The position numbers and the translations under genes are program-made. The notes beneath the pieces were generated by a model. The model saw only the letters and a list, made by a program, of their open reading frames with translations. It did not search any database and was not told where the DNA came from. Of a DNA stretch of 64,000 nucleotides, positions 28,601 through 36,898 are shown piece after piece. The stretch's first letter is position 1. Each line of letters begins with the position of its first letter. Origin of the DNA: Pedobacter ginsengisoli (lineage in GTDB: Bacteria; Bacteroidota; Bacteroidia; Sphingobacteriales; Sphingobacteriaceae); assembly GCF_002736205.1 (NCBI RefSeq), contig NZ_CP024091.1:3841555-3905554 (forward strand), written 5' to 3'.

Positions 28601-31600
28601 TTTACAGTTTCTACATAGTAGGTAGTAGTTGCTGTTAATGCAGGGGTTGTAAAGCTTCCACCTGTTGCAAGTATAGATCCTCCGCTTGGTGCAGCATACC
28701 AATTCATTGTTAACCCTGCACTTGCAGTGGCTACCAACGTTGCAGTCTGCCCGGAGCTTATTGAAACATTGTTTGTATTGACAACTGCCTGAGCAGGTAG
28801 CGGATTAACCGTAACTGCCACAGCAGTGCGCGTTGTACTTGAGCAGGTACCTGCAGAAGCTTGTACATAATAAGTTGTATTTGCTGATAATACAGGAGTT
28901 GTGAAACTGGTTCCTGTAGACAGTGCGGTTCCACCTGTAGCAACAGAATACCAGGTATATGTTATTCCAACTACCGGACTGTTCACAGATAGTGTTACTG
29001 GAGATCCGGAGCAAACAGGACCAACAGCTGCTACTGCAGGAGCACTTGGAGTTGAAGTTACAGTTACTTTAACAGGTACACGCTCTACATTGGCACAACC
29101 AGCTTTGCTTACTTCTATATAATAGGTTGTAGTAGCTGTCAGTGCTGGGGTAGTAAAGGTTTCACCAGTTGCAAGTACGGTAGTACTGCTGGCTGTAGCA
29201 AACCATCGTAACGTAGTACCGCCATTGGCTGTAGCTTTCAGTACAGCTGTACTGCCTGAACAGATCGACTGGTCGCCTGAGGTTACTGTAGGGTTTGGAT
29301 AAATAACTTCTGCACCATAAATATTTAAATTGTCTAAAGCAGAAACCAGTGCACCAAAACGAATCTCTACCCTGTCGTAGATACCGCCAGCTGGCACGGT
29401 AGCTTTAAACCTGTTGCCGCTTAATAATTTTAGTTTTAGAAGTGATGAATTCAACGGATAGCTGTTCACCACATTGGTACCGTTTAGTACAATAACTGTA
29501 GCGCCTCCAAGTACACTTACATCTGCAAGACCTGTAGGAGTTTCAAGATCTAAACGGATACTGTCGGTAGCTGATCCTGCACTTGCAAAAATCAGACGCT
29601 GATAACCTGTTGCTCCCACACCTACCGCCAAATGAATGCTGGTAAAGTTTGTAGCATTTGCATCTGTAGATGCTCCCGGATTATCAACTCCGCATAATAA
29701 ACACAGACCATCGATACCGCTCTGCTGAGCTATGGCTGCATTACAGTTCGGATTTACCGGTCCGCTGGTTACCGTAACTTTCACCGCTACTCTTGATGAG
29801 CTTACACAACCTGATCCATTCTCAGTTTCTACATAATAAGTAGTAGTAGCTGCTAAAGCAGGTGTGGTAAAGCTTGGCCCGCTAGCCAGTGCGGAACCTC
29901 CACTTGCAGCTGCATACCATTTAATGGTATTGCCTGCATCGGCTGTTGCCTGAAGTGTAGCTGTTTGACCTGAACTGATGGTCTCATTATTGGTAACAAT
30001 AGTGGCCAGTGCCGGAGCTGCATTGATCGTAACAACAACTGATGTACGGCTGCTTACTGCGGTGCCTGATACGGCCTCTACATAATAAGTAGTAGTAGCG
30101 GTTAACACTGGGGTAGTAAAGCTTGATCCGCTGGCAATTGATGTACTGCCAGTTGAAGCATACCATCTGTAAGTTACACCCGCAAGGGTATTGGATACGG
30201 TTAGTGTTGCTGTAGTACCACTGCAGGTGGTAGCTGCTGCAACTACCGGTGCGCCAACATTAACTACAAGGGCATAATCTGTACTGGTTGAAAGGTTGTT
30301 TGCATCAGTAGCGGTTACTTTTATCGTATAGTTACCTCCTGTGGTTGGTGTACCGGTAAGTTTACGGGTTAATGGGTCAAAGGTTAATCCTGCAGGAACG
30401 CCTGTGGCCGCATAAGTATATGGTGAAGTACCTCCGGTTACTGCCGGAAGTGTCTGCTCCGGATAAACTGTACCTACAAGACCAGCTGGTAAAACTGCTG
30501 TAGGAAGTGACAATACTCCGTTTACTTTTAAAGCATAAATCTGGGTTGCTTTTGTACCAACTGCATCGGTAACTTCTACGTTTATGTTATAGGAACCAGA
30601 CTGGGTTGGTGTACCACTGATCTGACGGGTAGTGGCATTAAAGCTTAAGCCCGCAGGAAGGTTAGTGGCAACATAAGTATATGGCCCTGTTCCACCTGTT
30701 GCAGATGGAAGGGTTTCGGTAGCATATAATGTACCCGCTGTACCGTCTGCCAGAACTTTTGCAGGCAGTACCAGTGGATCGCTTACTTTTATGGTATAAT
30801 TTCTCGTAACACTGCTACCATCTGCATCGGTAACTTTTACTGGAATGGTAAAGGTACCTTTTGTAGTCGGCGTACCTGTGATGGTACGGGTTAACGGATC
30901 AAAGCTCAGGCCGGAAGGAACTCCTGTGGCACTGTAAGTATATGGACCCGCTCCTCCTGTTGCTGCCGGAATGGTCTGTACAGGATAAGGAACTCCTACG
31001 GTACCATCTGCAAGGGTAGCTGCCGGTAATACCAATGGGTCTCTTACTATGATGGTATAATCACGGGATACACTGTTGCCATTGGCATCAGTAGCCGTAA
31101 CAGGAATTACAAATGTACCTTTAGTTGTTGGTGTACCGGTGATCTCCCTGGTCGTAGGGTTAAAGCTCAGACCCGGAGGAAGATTGGTTGCCGTATAGGT
31201 ATATGGGGTAGTACCTCCGATAGCCGCAGGTATAGTCTGCGTAGGATAAGTGGTTCCCACAATACCATTTGGTAAAGTAGCCGCCGGAAGCGATAACGCT
31301 GCGGTTACTTTTAAAGTATAGGTAGCTGTTGCTGTACACAGTTTACTATCGGTGGCAACAACAGAGAAAGTGAAATCTCCGGATGCTGTCGGGGTTCCTC
31401 CAATTGTACCGTTAGCCGATAAGGTCAGCCCTGCAGGTAAACTGCTGCCTGCCGCAAGGGCATAGGTAAATGCAGGTGTACCTCCTGTAGCTGCTGTAAT
31501 CTGTTTTGAATATGGTGAACTTACTGTTGCATTGCTCAGTACTGTAGTAGCAAAAACTATTGCAGGATTTACAGTTACTTTAACAGGTACACGCTCTACA

Positions 31601-34600
31601 TTGGCACAACCAGCTTTGCTTACTTCTATATAATAGGTTGTAGTAGCTGTCAGTGCTGGGGTAGTAAAGGTTTCACCAGTTGCAAGTACGGTAGTACTGC
31701 TGGCTGTAGCAAACCATCGTAACGTAGTACCGCCATTGGCTGTAGCTTTCAGTACAGCTGTACTGCCTGAACAGATCGACTGATCACCTGAGGTTACTGT
31801 AGGGTTTGGATAAATAACTTCTGCACCATAAATATTTAAATTGTCTAAAGCAGAAACCAGTGCACCAAAACGAATCTCTACCCTGTCGTAGATACCGCCA
31901 GCTGGCACGGTAGCTTTAAACCTGTTGCCGCTTAATAATTTTAGTTTTAGAAGTGATGAATTCAACGGATAGCTGTTCACCACATTGGTACCGTTTAGTA
32001 CAATAACTGTAGCGCCTCCAAGTACACTTACATCTGCAAGACCTGTAGGAGTTTCAAGATCTAAACGGATACTGTCGGTAGCTGATCCTGCACTTGCAAA
32101 AATCAGACGCTGATAACCTGTTGCTCCCACACCTACCGCCAAATGAATGCTGGTAAAGTTTGTAGCATTTGCATCTGTAGATGCTCCCGGATTATCAACT
32201 CCGCATAATAAACACAGACCATCGATACCGCTCTGCTGAGCTATGGCTGCATTACAGTTCGGATTTACCGGTCCGCTGGTTACCGTAACTTTCACCGCTA
32301 CTCTTGATGAGCTTACACAACCTGATCCATTCTCAGTTTCTACATAATAAGTAGTAGTAGCTGCTAAAGCAGGTGTGGTAAAGCTTGGCCCGCTAGCCAG
32401 TGCGGAACCTCCACTTGCAGCTGCATACCATTTAATGGTATTGCCTGCATCGGCTGTTGCCTGAAGTGTAGCTGTTTGACCTGAACTGATGGTCTCATTA
32501 TTGGTAACAATAGTGGCCAGTGCCGGAGCTGCATTGATCGTAACAACAACTGATGTACGGCTGCTTACTGCGGTGCCTGATACGGCCTCTACATAATAAG
32601 TAGTAGTAGCGGTTAACACTGGGGTAGTAAAGCTTGATCCGCTGGCAATTGATGTACTGCCAGTTGAAGCATACCATCTGTAAGTTACACCCGCAAGGGT
32701 ATTGGATACGGTTAGTGTTGCTGTAGTACCACTGCAGGTGGTAGCTGCTGCAACTACCGGTGCGCCAACATTAACTACAAGGGCATAATCTGTACTGGTT
32801 GAAAGGTTGTTTGCATCAGTAGCGGTTACTTTTATCGTATAGTTACCTCCTGTGGTTGGTGTACCGGTAAGTTTACGGGTTAATGGGTCAAAGGTTAATC
32901 CTGCAGGAACGCCTGTGGCCGCATAAGTATATGGTGAAGTACCTCCGGTTACTGCCGGAAGTGTCTGCTCCGGATAAACTGTACCTACAAGACCAGCTGG
33001 TAAAACTGCTGTAGGAAGTGACAATACTCCGTTTACTTTTAAAGCATAAATCTGGGTTGCTTTTGTACCAACTGCATCGGTAACTTCTACGTTTATGTTA
33101 TAGGAACCAGACTGAGTTGGTGTACCACTGATCTGACGGGTAGTGGCATTAAAGCTTAAGCCCGCAGGAAGGTTAGTGGCAACATAAGTATATGGCCCTG
33201 TTCCACCTGTTGCAGATGGAAGGGTTTCGGTAGCATATAATGTACCCGCTGTACCGTCTGCCAGAACTTTTGCAGGCAGTACCAGTGGATCGCTTACTTT
33301 TATGGTATAATTTCTCGTAACACTGCTACCATCTGCATCGGTAACTTTTACTGGAATGGTAAAGGTACCTTTTGTAGTCGGCGTACCTGTGATGGTACGG
33401 GTTAACGGATCAAAGCTCAGGCCGGAAGGAACTCCTGTGGCACTGTAAGTATATGGACCCGCTCCTCCTGTTGCTGCCGGAATGGTCTGTACAGGATAAG
33501 GAACTCCTACGGTACCATCTGCAAGGGTAGCTGCCGGTAATACCAATGGGTCTCTTACTATGATGGTATAATCACGGGATACACTGTTGCCATTGGCATC
33601 AGTAGCCGTAACAGGAATTACAAATGTACCTTTAGTTGTTGGTGTACCGGTGATCTCCCTGGTCGTAGGGTTAAAGCTCAGACCCGGAGGAAGATTGGTT
33701 GCCGTATAGGTATATGGGGTAGTACCTCCGATAGCCGCAGGTATAGTCTGCGTAGGATAAGTGGTTCCCACAATACCATTTGGTAAAGTAGCCGCCGGAA
33801 GCGATAACGCTGCGGTTACTTTTAAAGTATAGGTAGCTGTTGCTGTACACAGTTTACTATCGGTGGCAACAACAGAGAAAGTGAAATCTCCGGATGCTGT
33901 CGGGGTTCCTCCAATTGTACCGTTAGCCGATAAGGTCAGCCCTGCAGGTAAACTGCTGCCTGCCGCAAGGGCATAGGTAAATGCAGGTGTACCTCCTGTA
34001 GCTGCTGTAATCTGTTTTGAATATGGTGAACTTACTGTTGCATTGCTCAGTACTGTAGTAGCAAAAACTATTGCAGGATTTACAGTTACTTTAACAGGTA
34101 CACGCTCTACATTGGCACAACCAGCTTTGCTTACTTCTATATAATAGGTTGTAGTAGCTGTCAGTGCTGGGGTAGTAAAGGTTTCACCAGTTGCAAGTAC
34201 GGTAGTACTGCTGGCTGTAGCAAACCATCGTAACGTAGTACCGCCATTGGCTGTAGCTTTCAGTACAGCTGTACTGCCTGAACAGATCGACTGATCACCT
34301 GAGGTTACTGTAGGGTTTGGATAAATAACTTCTGCACCATAAATATTTAAATTGTCTAAAGCAGAAACCAGTGCACCAAAACGAATCTCTACCCTGTCGT
34401 ATACAGCACTTGCCGGAATTGTGACCTTTGCCCTATTTCCGCTTAACAAGCGAAGTGTTAATAACGATGAGTTTAATGGATAAGAAATTACATCAGTAGT
34501 TCCATTCATCACCTTTGCGGTTATTCCGCCAAGCAGAGATAAGTCTAATAAGCCATTTGGATTTTCTATATCTATACGGATACTGTCAGTTGCAGTTCCC

Positions 34601-36648
34601 GGATTTGCAAAAATCAGACGCTGATAACCTGTTGCTCCCACACCTACCGCCAAATGAATGCTGGTAAAGTTTGTAGCATTTGCATCTGTAGATGCTCCCG
34701 GATTATCAACTCCGCATAATAAACACAGACCATCAATACCGCTCTGCTGAGCTATGGCTGCATTACATGGTAAACCTGTAGAGATTGGGGTCACAGTTAC
34801 CTTCACCGCTACTCTTGATGAGCTTACGCAACCTGATCCGTTCTCAGTTTCTACATAATAAGTAGTAGTAGCTGCTAAAGCAGGTGTGGTAAAGCTTGGC
34901 CCGCTAGCCAGTGCGGAACCTCCGCTTGCAGCTGCATACCATTTAATGGTATTGCCTGCATCGGCTGTTGCCTGAAGTGTGGCTGTTTGACCTGCGCTGA
35001 TTACTTCATTATTAGTTGTAATTATTGCGAGAGCTACTACAGGACTTACCGTTACATTTACGGCAACCCTTGAGCTTACACAAGTACCAATTACAGACTC
35101 AACATAATATATTTTATTAGCAGCCAATGCTGGCGAGTTAAAAGTTACACTTGTAGCCAAAGCGGTGCCACCAGTAGAAACATCATACCATCTATATGTC
35201 TGTCCGGGCACAGGTGAATCCACCTGAAGCGTAACTGTACCTCCATTACATATAGGTAGTGGGGTAGTTACCACTGGTAGAATTGGATCATTAACTGTTA
35301 CAGTTACTTCGGTACGGGGTGAAGTATTAGTACAATCTGTTCGTTTTGCTTCTACGTAGAATTTGTTTATTCCTGCTACCAGATTTGCAGGTGTGTAAGT
35401 TGTACCTGTAGTTCCGGTACCACCAGAGGCTTGCGTATACCATGTATATGTTGCACCCGCCTGAGGTCCATTTATCTTTAAAACTACCGGATCACCAATA
35501 CAAACAATTGCCGATTTACTTACCACTCCATTTATCTCTGTGGTTGTAGGCATTATCCTGCTTACCTCATGTAGGTTTATTGAGGCCAAAACACTTAACA
35601 CTCCTCCCAACCTAATTTGCACTCTGTCAAATTGTGTTGTCGGTGCAAATGTAATAACCGCTGTATTGCCTCCTCCATTAAGTAATCTTAAATTTAGCAG
35701 ACCGCTGGAACCTGCAACAACTGCCCCAGGTACATTTCCATTAAATGTTTGAATTGAAATAGAATTTAAAAGTTGTGCTTCTATTAATGCCGCAGGTGTT
35801 GATACAACCATGCGCACAGAATCTCCAATTACAGAATTCCCTAAAAATACAATAGTTTGCTGAGCATAAGCTGCAAGTCCGACTGAAGCATTTAAAACAG
35901 ATTTTGTTGCCTCACTCCCATCAATTGCATTTTGGGGATCTACTACCGCGCCAAGAGCAGCAATATTTCCCACAACCCCATGAAGCTCTTCAATTGGAGC
36001 ATCGCATGCTCCGTTTATAGCATCCTTTAAAAAGTAAGCATGGTATACATTAATACTAGCAGCAACTGCTAGTAATCCCCCATTCACCTTAACACGAACT
36101 CTATCGTAAGCCGCTCCGGGAGCAGGCAGAAAAATCTCAGCCTGGTTACCACTTGCCAAAAGGTTCAATAATGATGACCCTGCATCTACCGGATTTCCGA
36201 CAGCAGTTGAACCATTAAAAGCCTGTACTGTAATTGCACCCAATGCACTTACACTTAATACGCTTCCGGTTGAGACTTTAACTACTGACCCGGTCGTCGC
36301 GCCTGGTAAATTACCCGAAGGAAATATAAGTTCCTGATATTGCTGCCCAGCTACACCAACTCCAACATTAATAGTTGAGGCCGTATTTAAAAAATCAGCA
36401 CCTGCGTCTATTGCATTCCCTCTATTGTCAACGCCACAGATAAGGCAAAGCCCAAGGGTACCGGTTCTGTCGGTGCTCGCATATACACGTTGTTTAGCTT
36501 GCGCATACGATTTTGTATTTAATAACGTTATTGCTACAATACTTATAATAATAAGAATAGACTTTTTAAGAGTTCCTGGTAGGGTAGATGTCCATTTCAT
36601 AGGAGAGGGATTGAGATTATCTAATTTACTTGGTACAATTTTAGTCAT
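25648..36648 (-). CDS. Giant adhesin, N-terminal part (Ig-like, He_PIG and unnamed repeat modules)
   Basis: An open frame of 3666 residues with a signal peptide (IIISIVAITLLNTKSYAQA); it may start at 36648 or at ATG 36600. It mixes three modules: an unnamed unit of about 160 residues seen eight times (SGIDGLCLLCGVDNPG ... YDRVEIRFGALVSALDNLNIYG), Ig-like CHU_C-associated domains (TYRWYDVSTGGTAL-like), and ten putative Ig (He_PIG) repeats (GLSFDPLTRTITGTPTTKGT). The last 16 residues (YFLSFHRNSLMEWS and neighbours) are out of frame: shifting one base restores AILSFVPQKQFDGVELRIRS, which matches the preceding copy of the module. The intact protein would be 5214 residues, secreted by T9SS and displayed on the surface. 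Binding partner unknown. Confidence 0.88.
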   Translation of the reverse strand: MTKIVPSKLDNLNPSPMKWTSTLPGTLKKSILIIISIVAITLLNTKSYAQAKQRVYASTDRTGTLGLCLICGVDNRGNAIDAGADFLNTASTINVGVGVAGQQYQELIFPSGNLPGATTGSVVKVSTGSVLSVSALGAITVQAFNGSTAVGNPVDAGSSLLNLLASGNQAEIFLPAPGAAYDRVRVKVNGGLLAVAASINVYHAYFLKDAINGACDAPIEELHGVVGNIAALGAVVDPQNAIDGSEATKSVLNASVGLAAYAQQTIVFLGNSVIGDSVRMVVSTPAALIEAQLLNSISIQTFNGNVPGAVVAGSSGLLNLRLLNGGGNTAVITFAPTTQFDRVQIRLGGVLSVLASINLHEVSRIMPTTTEINGVVSKSAIVCIGDPVVLKINGPQAGATYTWYTQASGGTGTTGTTYTPANLVAGINKFYVEAKRTDCTNTSPRTEVTVTVNDPILPVVTTPLPICNGGTVTLQVDSPVPGQTYRWYDVSTGGTALATSVTFNSPALAANKIYYVESVIGTCVSSRVAVNVTVSPVVALAIITTNNEVISAGQTATLQATADAGNTIKWYAAASGGSALASGPSFTTPALAATTTYYVETENGSGCVSSSRVAVKVTVTPISTGLPCNAAIAQQSGIDGLCLLCGVDNPGASTDANATNFTSIHLAVGVGATGYQRLIFANPGTATDSIRIDIENPNGLLDLSLLGGITAKVMNGTTDVISYPLNSSLLTLRLLSGNRAKVTIPASAVYDRVEIRFGALVSALDNLNIYGAEVIYPNPTVTSGDQSICSGSTAVLKATANGGTTLRWFATASSTTVLATGETFTTPALTATTTYYIEVSKAGCANVERVPVKVTVNPAIVFATTVLSNATVSSPYSKQITAATGGTPAFTYALAAGSSLPAGLTLSANGTIGGTPTASGDFTFSVVATDSKLCTATATYTLKVTAALSLPAATLPNGIVGTTYPTQTIPAAIGGTTPYTYTATNLPPGLSFNPTTREITGTPTTKGTFVIPVTATDANGNSVSRDYTIIVRDPLVLPAATLADGTVGVPYPVQTIPAATGGAGPYTYSATGVPSGLSFDPLTRTITGTPTTKGTFTIPVKVTDADGSSVTRNYTIKVSDPLVLPAKVLADGTAGTLYATETLPSATGGTGPYTYVATNLPAGLSFNATTRQISGTPTQSGSYNINVEVTDAVGTKATQIYALKVNGVLSLPTAVLPAGLVGTVYPEQTLPAVTGGTSPYTYAATGVPAGLTFDPLTRKLTGTPTTGGNYTIKVTATDANNLSTSTDYALVVNVGAPVVAAATTCSGTTATLTVSNTLAGVTYRWYASTGSTSIASGSSFTTPVLTATTTYYVEAVSGTAVSSRTSVVVTINAAPALATIVTNNETISSGQTATLQATADAGNTIKWYAAASGGSALASGPSFTTPALAATTTYYVETENGSGCVSSSRVAVKVTVTSGPVNPNCNAAIAQQSGIDGLCLLCGVDNPGASTDANATNFTSIHLAVGVGATGYQRLIFASAGSATDSIRLDLETPTGLADVSVLGGATVIVLNGTNVVNSYPLNSSLLKLKLLSGNRFKATVPAGGIYDRVEIRFGALVSALDNLNIYGAEVIYPNPTVTSGDQSICSGSTAVLKATANGGTTLRWFATASSTTVLATGETFTTPALTATTTYYIEVSKAGCANVERVPVKVTVNPAIVFATTVLSNATVSSPYSKQITAATGGTPAFTYALAAGSSLPAGLTLSANGTIGGTPTASGDFTFSVVATDSKLCTATATYTLKVTAALSLPAATLPNGIVGTTYPTQTIPAAIGGTTPYTYTATNLPPGLSFNPTTREITGTPTTKGTFVIPVTATDANGNSVSRDYTIIVRDPLVLPAATLADGTVGVPYPVQTIPAATGGAGPYTYSATGVPSGLSFDPLTRTITGTPTTKGTFTIPVKVTDADGSSVTRNYTIKVSDPLVLPAKVLADGTAGTLYATETLPSATGGTGPYTYVATNLPAGLSFNATTRQISGTPTQSGSYNINVEVTDAVGTKATQIYALKVNGVLSLPTAVLPAGLVGTVYPEQTLPAVTGGTSPYTYAATGVPAGLTFDPLTRKLTGTPTTGGNYTIKVTATDANNLSTSTDYALVVNVGAPVVAAATTCSGTTATLTVSNTLAGVTYRWYASTGSTSIASGSSFTTPVLTATTTYYVEAVSGTAVSSRTSVVVTINAAPALATIVTNNETISSGQTATLQATADAGNTIKWYAAASGGSALASGPSFTTPALAATTTYYVETENGSGCVSSSRVAVKVTVTSGPVNPNCNAAIAQQSGIDGLCLLCGVDNPGASTDANATNFTSIHLAVGVGATGYQRLIFASAGSATDSIRLDLETPTGLADVSVLGGATVIVLNGTNVVNSYPLNSSLLKLKLLSGNRFKATVPAGGIYDRVEIRFGALVSALDNLNIYGAEVIYPNPTVTSGDQSICSGSTAVLKATANGGTTLRWFATASSTTVLATGETFTTPALTATTTYYIEVSKAGCANVERVPVKVTVTSTPSAPAVAAVGPVCSGSPVTLSVNSPVVGITYTWYSVATGGTALSTGTSFTTPVLSANTTYYVQASAGTCSSTTRTAVAVTVNPLPAQAVVNTNNVSISSGQTATLVATASAGLTMNWYAAPSGGSILATGGSFTTPALTATTTYYVETVNATGCVSSARVPVTVTVVGGPVNPNCNAANSQQSGIEGICLLCAIVDPGNSVDNNFTNYTSIALPVGVAGSGYQRLLFPTSGAATDSIRLDLETPTGLTDVTVLGGIQVRIMNGTSVVKTYDLNSSLLYLKLLSGNRFSATLPATGIYDRVEVRVSGLVSALVNLRIYGAEVIYPNPTVSASGQTICSGSATVLSAAANGGTTLRWYTEATGGTLVHTGENFTTPVLTTNTTYYIEVSKGSCANKTRIPVTVTVTTAPAKPVVAAVAPICSGSSAVIPVTSPVTGTTYKWYTAATGGTPIFTGAIFTTPALTANATYYVEAANGTCVSATRTAVAVSVNPLPVLPQIQASATTINPGQTAILTATSTDANVTFKWYTSATSTTAIATGPTYVTPPLTATTTYYLEAISNATGCSAPSRVQVTINVNGGGSPNPVPCEAPTLEEHGVTGVALLSGVFNPELAIDNNTKTGSSLVLAVGALNASVYQRLGYSSLSNIGDTVRVLLSAPGKLLSLGILSSIRVGTYDNNTNNNDGLAINDPLVRVELLSGNTEALVSFVPTKRFNKIEVSVNSGLAGVLTTVDVNYAQRVPVAPEVTVPNITACASQTATLTVQNPKAGITYKWYDATGVFQANGTSFTTPALTANTRYFVEANTASGCTSYRTAVNITVTPAPQTPVLVANDINTCSGNDVTLAVSNPLTGIIYKWYDSNNVYQAGKDGVTFTVTGVTAASSYSVSAVNSCLVESAKASATIKVGTLDKPVITPASVTVRSGSRAILTATSSTAGALFKWYDSPTSTTVLATTAEYTTDPLVNTGTVDITRTFYVTAELAAGCPASARASVVVTVTPNASPTDIPCEAATVDLGYGVDGLGILTGVFNPEKAIDDNAESASSFVMPVGALGASVYQKVGFTGLSNVGDTLRVRVSSPGKLLSLAILSSVELTTLKAGVSNNDMIVVSNPIVHLELLSGDRGQYFLSFHRNSLMEWS
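25696..25700 (-). other. Frameshift at a five-G run in the giant adhesin
   Basis: The coding strand reads AGGGGGCA. A sixth G would give D-R-G-A-I-L-S-F-V-P, aligned with N-T-E-A-L-V-S-F-V-P in the previous module copy, and would join both frames. 36648 to 21005 is 15644 bases; adding one makes 15645, exactly 5215 codons including the stop. Confidence 0.85.
29058..31568 (-). repeat. 2511-bp tandem repeat, unit nearest the 3' end of the gene
   Basis: Aligns base for base with 31569-34079 except for a few substitutions (for example near 29271-29274 against 31782-31785, and 30602 against 33113). It encodes 837 residues: the 160-residue module, one Ig-like domain, five He_PIG repeats and two Ig-like domains. 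Reading frame is preserved because 2511 is divisible by three. Confidence 0.93.
31569..34079 (-). repeat. 2511-bp tandem repeat, middle unit
   Basis: Near-identical to 29058-31568, including synonymous sites, which shows a recent duplication or continuing homogenisation. It codes for the same 837-residue block. Confidence 0.93.
34080..35000 (-). repeat. Partial third copy of the 2511-bp unit, mosaic
   Basis: About 920 bases keep the 2511-bp offset. 34080-34398 and about 34600-34755 are near-identical to the other copies, but about 34399-34595 is clearly diverged, and so is a short stretch near 34758-34796. Homology fades after about 35000. The block is the N-terminal-most copy in the protein. 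Confidence 0.85.
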
Positions 36649-36898
36649 AGATTAGATCGCAAACCGCATTCGAATTGTTCATTTAAGGCTTCAGAACTCT
36701 TATTTGCCATTCATTTTGTTCATTTTTGAATAAAAAAAACAAGCAAACAGAAGACATTACTCGTAATAAACTGTAATACAGGTAATTATAAAATTAATTC
36801 ATTGACGTTCATTTTTTATCCATTGAAGAAATATTCATTGTTCCTACATAAACCATTATATTCGTTTCGTTCAAGAATTTGACGCTCAATTATAATGT
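36649..36898. promoter_or_regulatory. Divergent intergenic region between adhesin and NTPase genes
   Basis: 250 AT-rich bases must hold the promoters of the adhesin operon (leftward) and the NTPase gene (rightward). No exact TAnnTTTG was found. The best rightward candidate is TATATTCG (about 36858-36865) with TTG about 20 bases upstream, one base off consensus. The short shared region makes regulation of one gene by the other worth testing. Confidence 0.35.

Noticed and set aside
29853..32549. Two identical 61-residue minus-strand frames at 29853 and 32364
   Set aside because: They are out-of-frame shadows inside the two 2511-bp repeat copies; their identity only reflects the duplication.
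22340..35000. CRISPR-like periodic repeats
   Set aside because: Units are 273 bp and 2511 bp, coding throughout, with no short repeat-spacer pattern.
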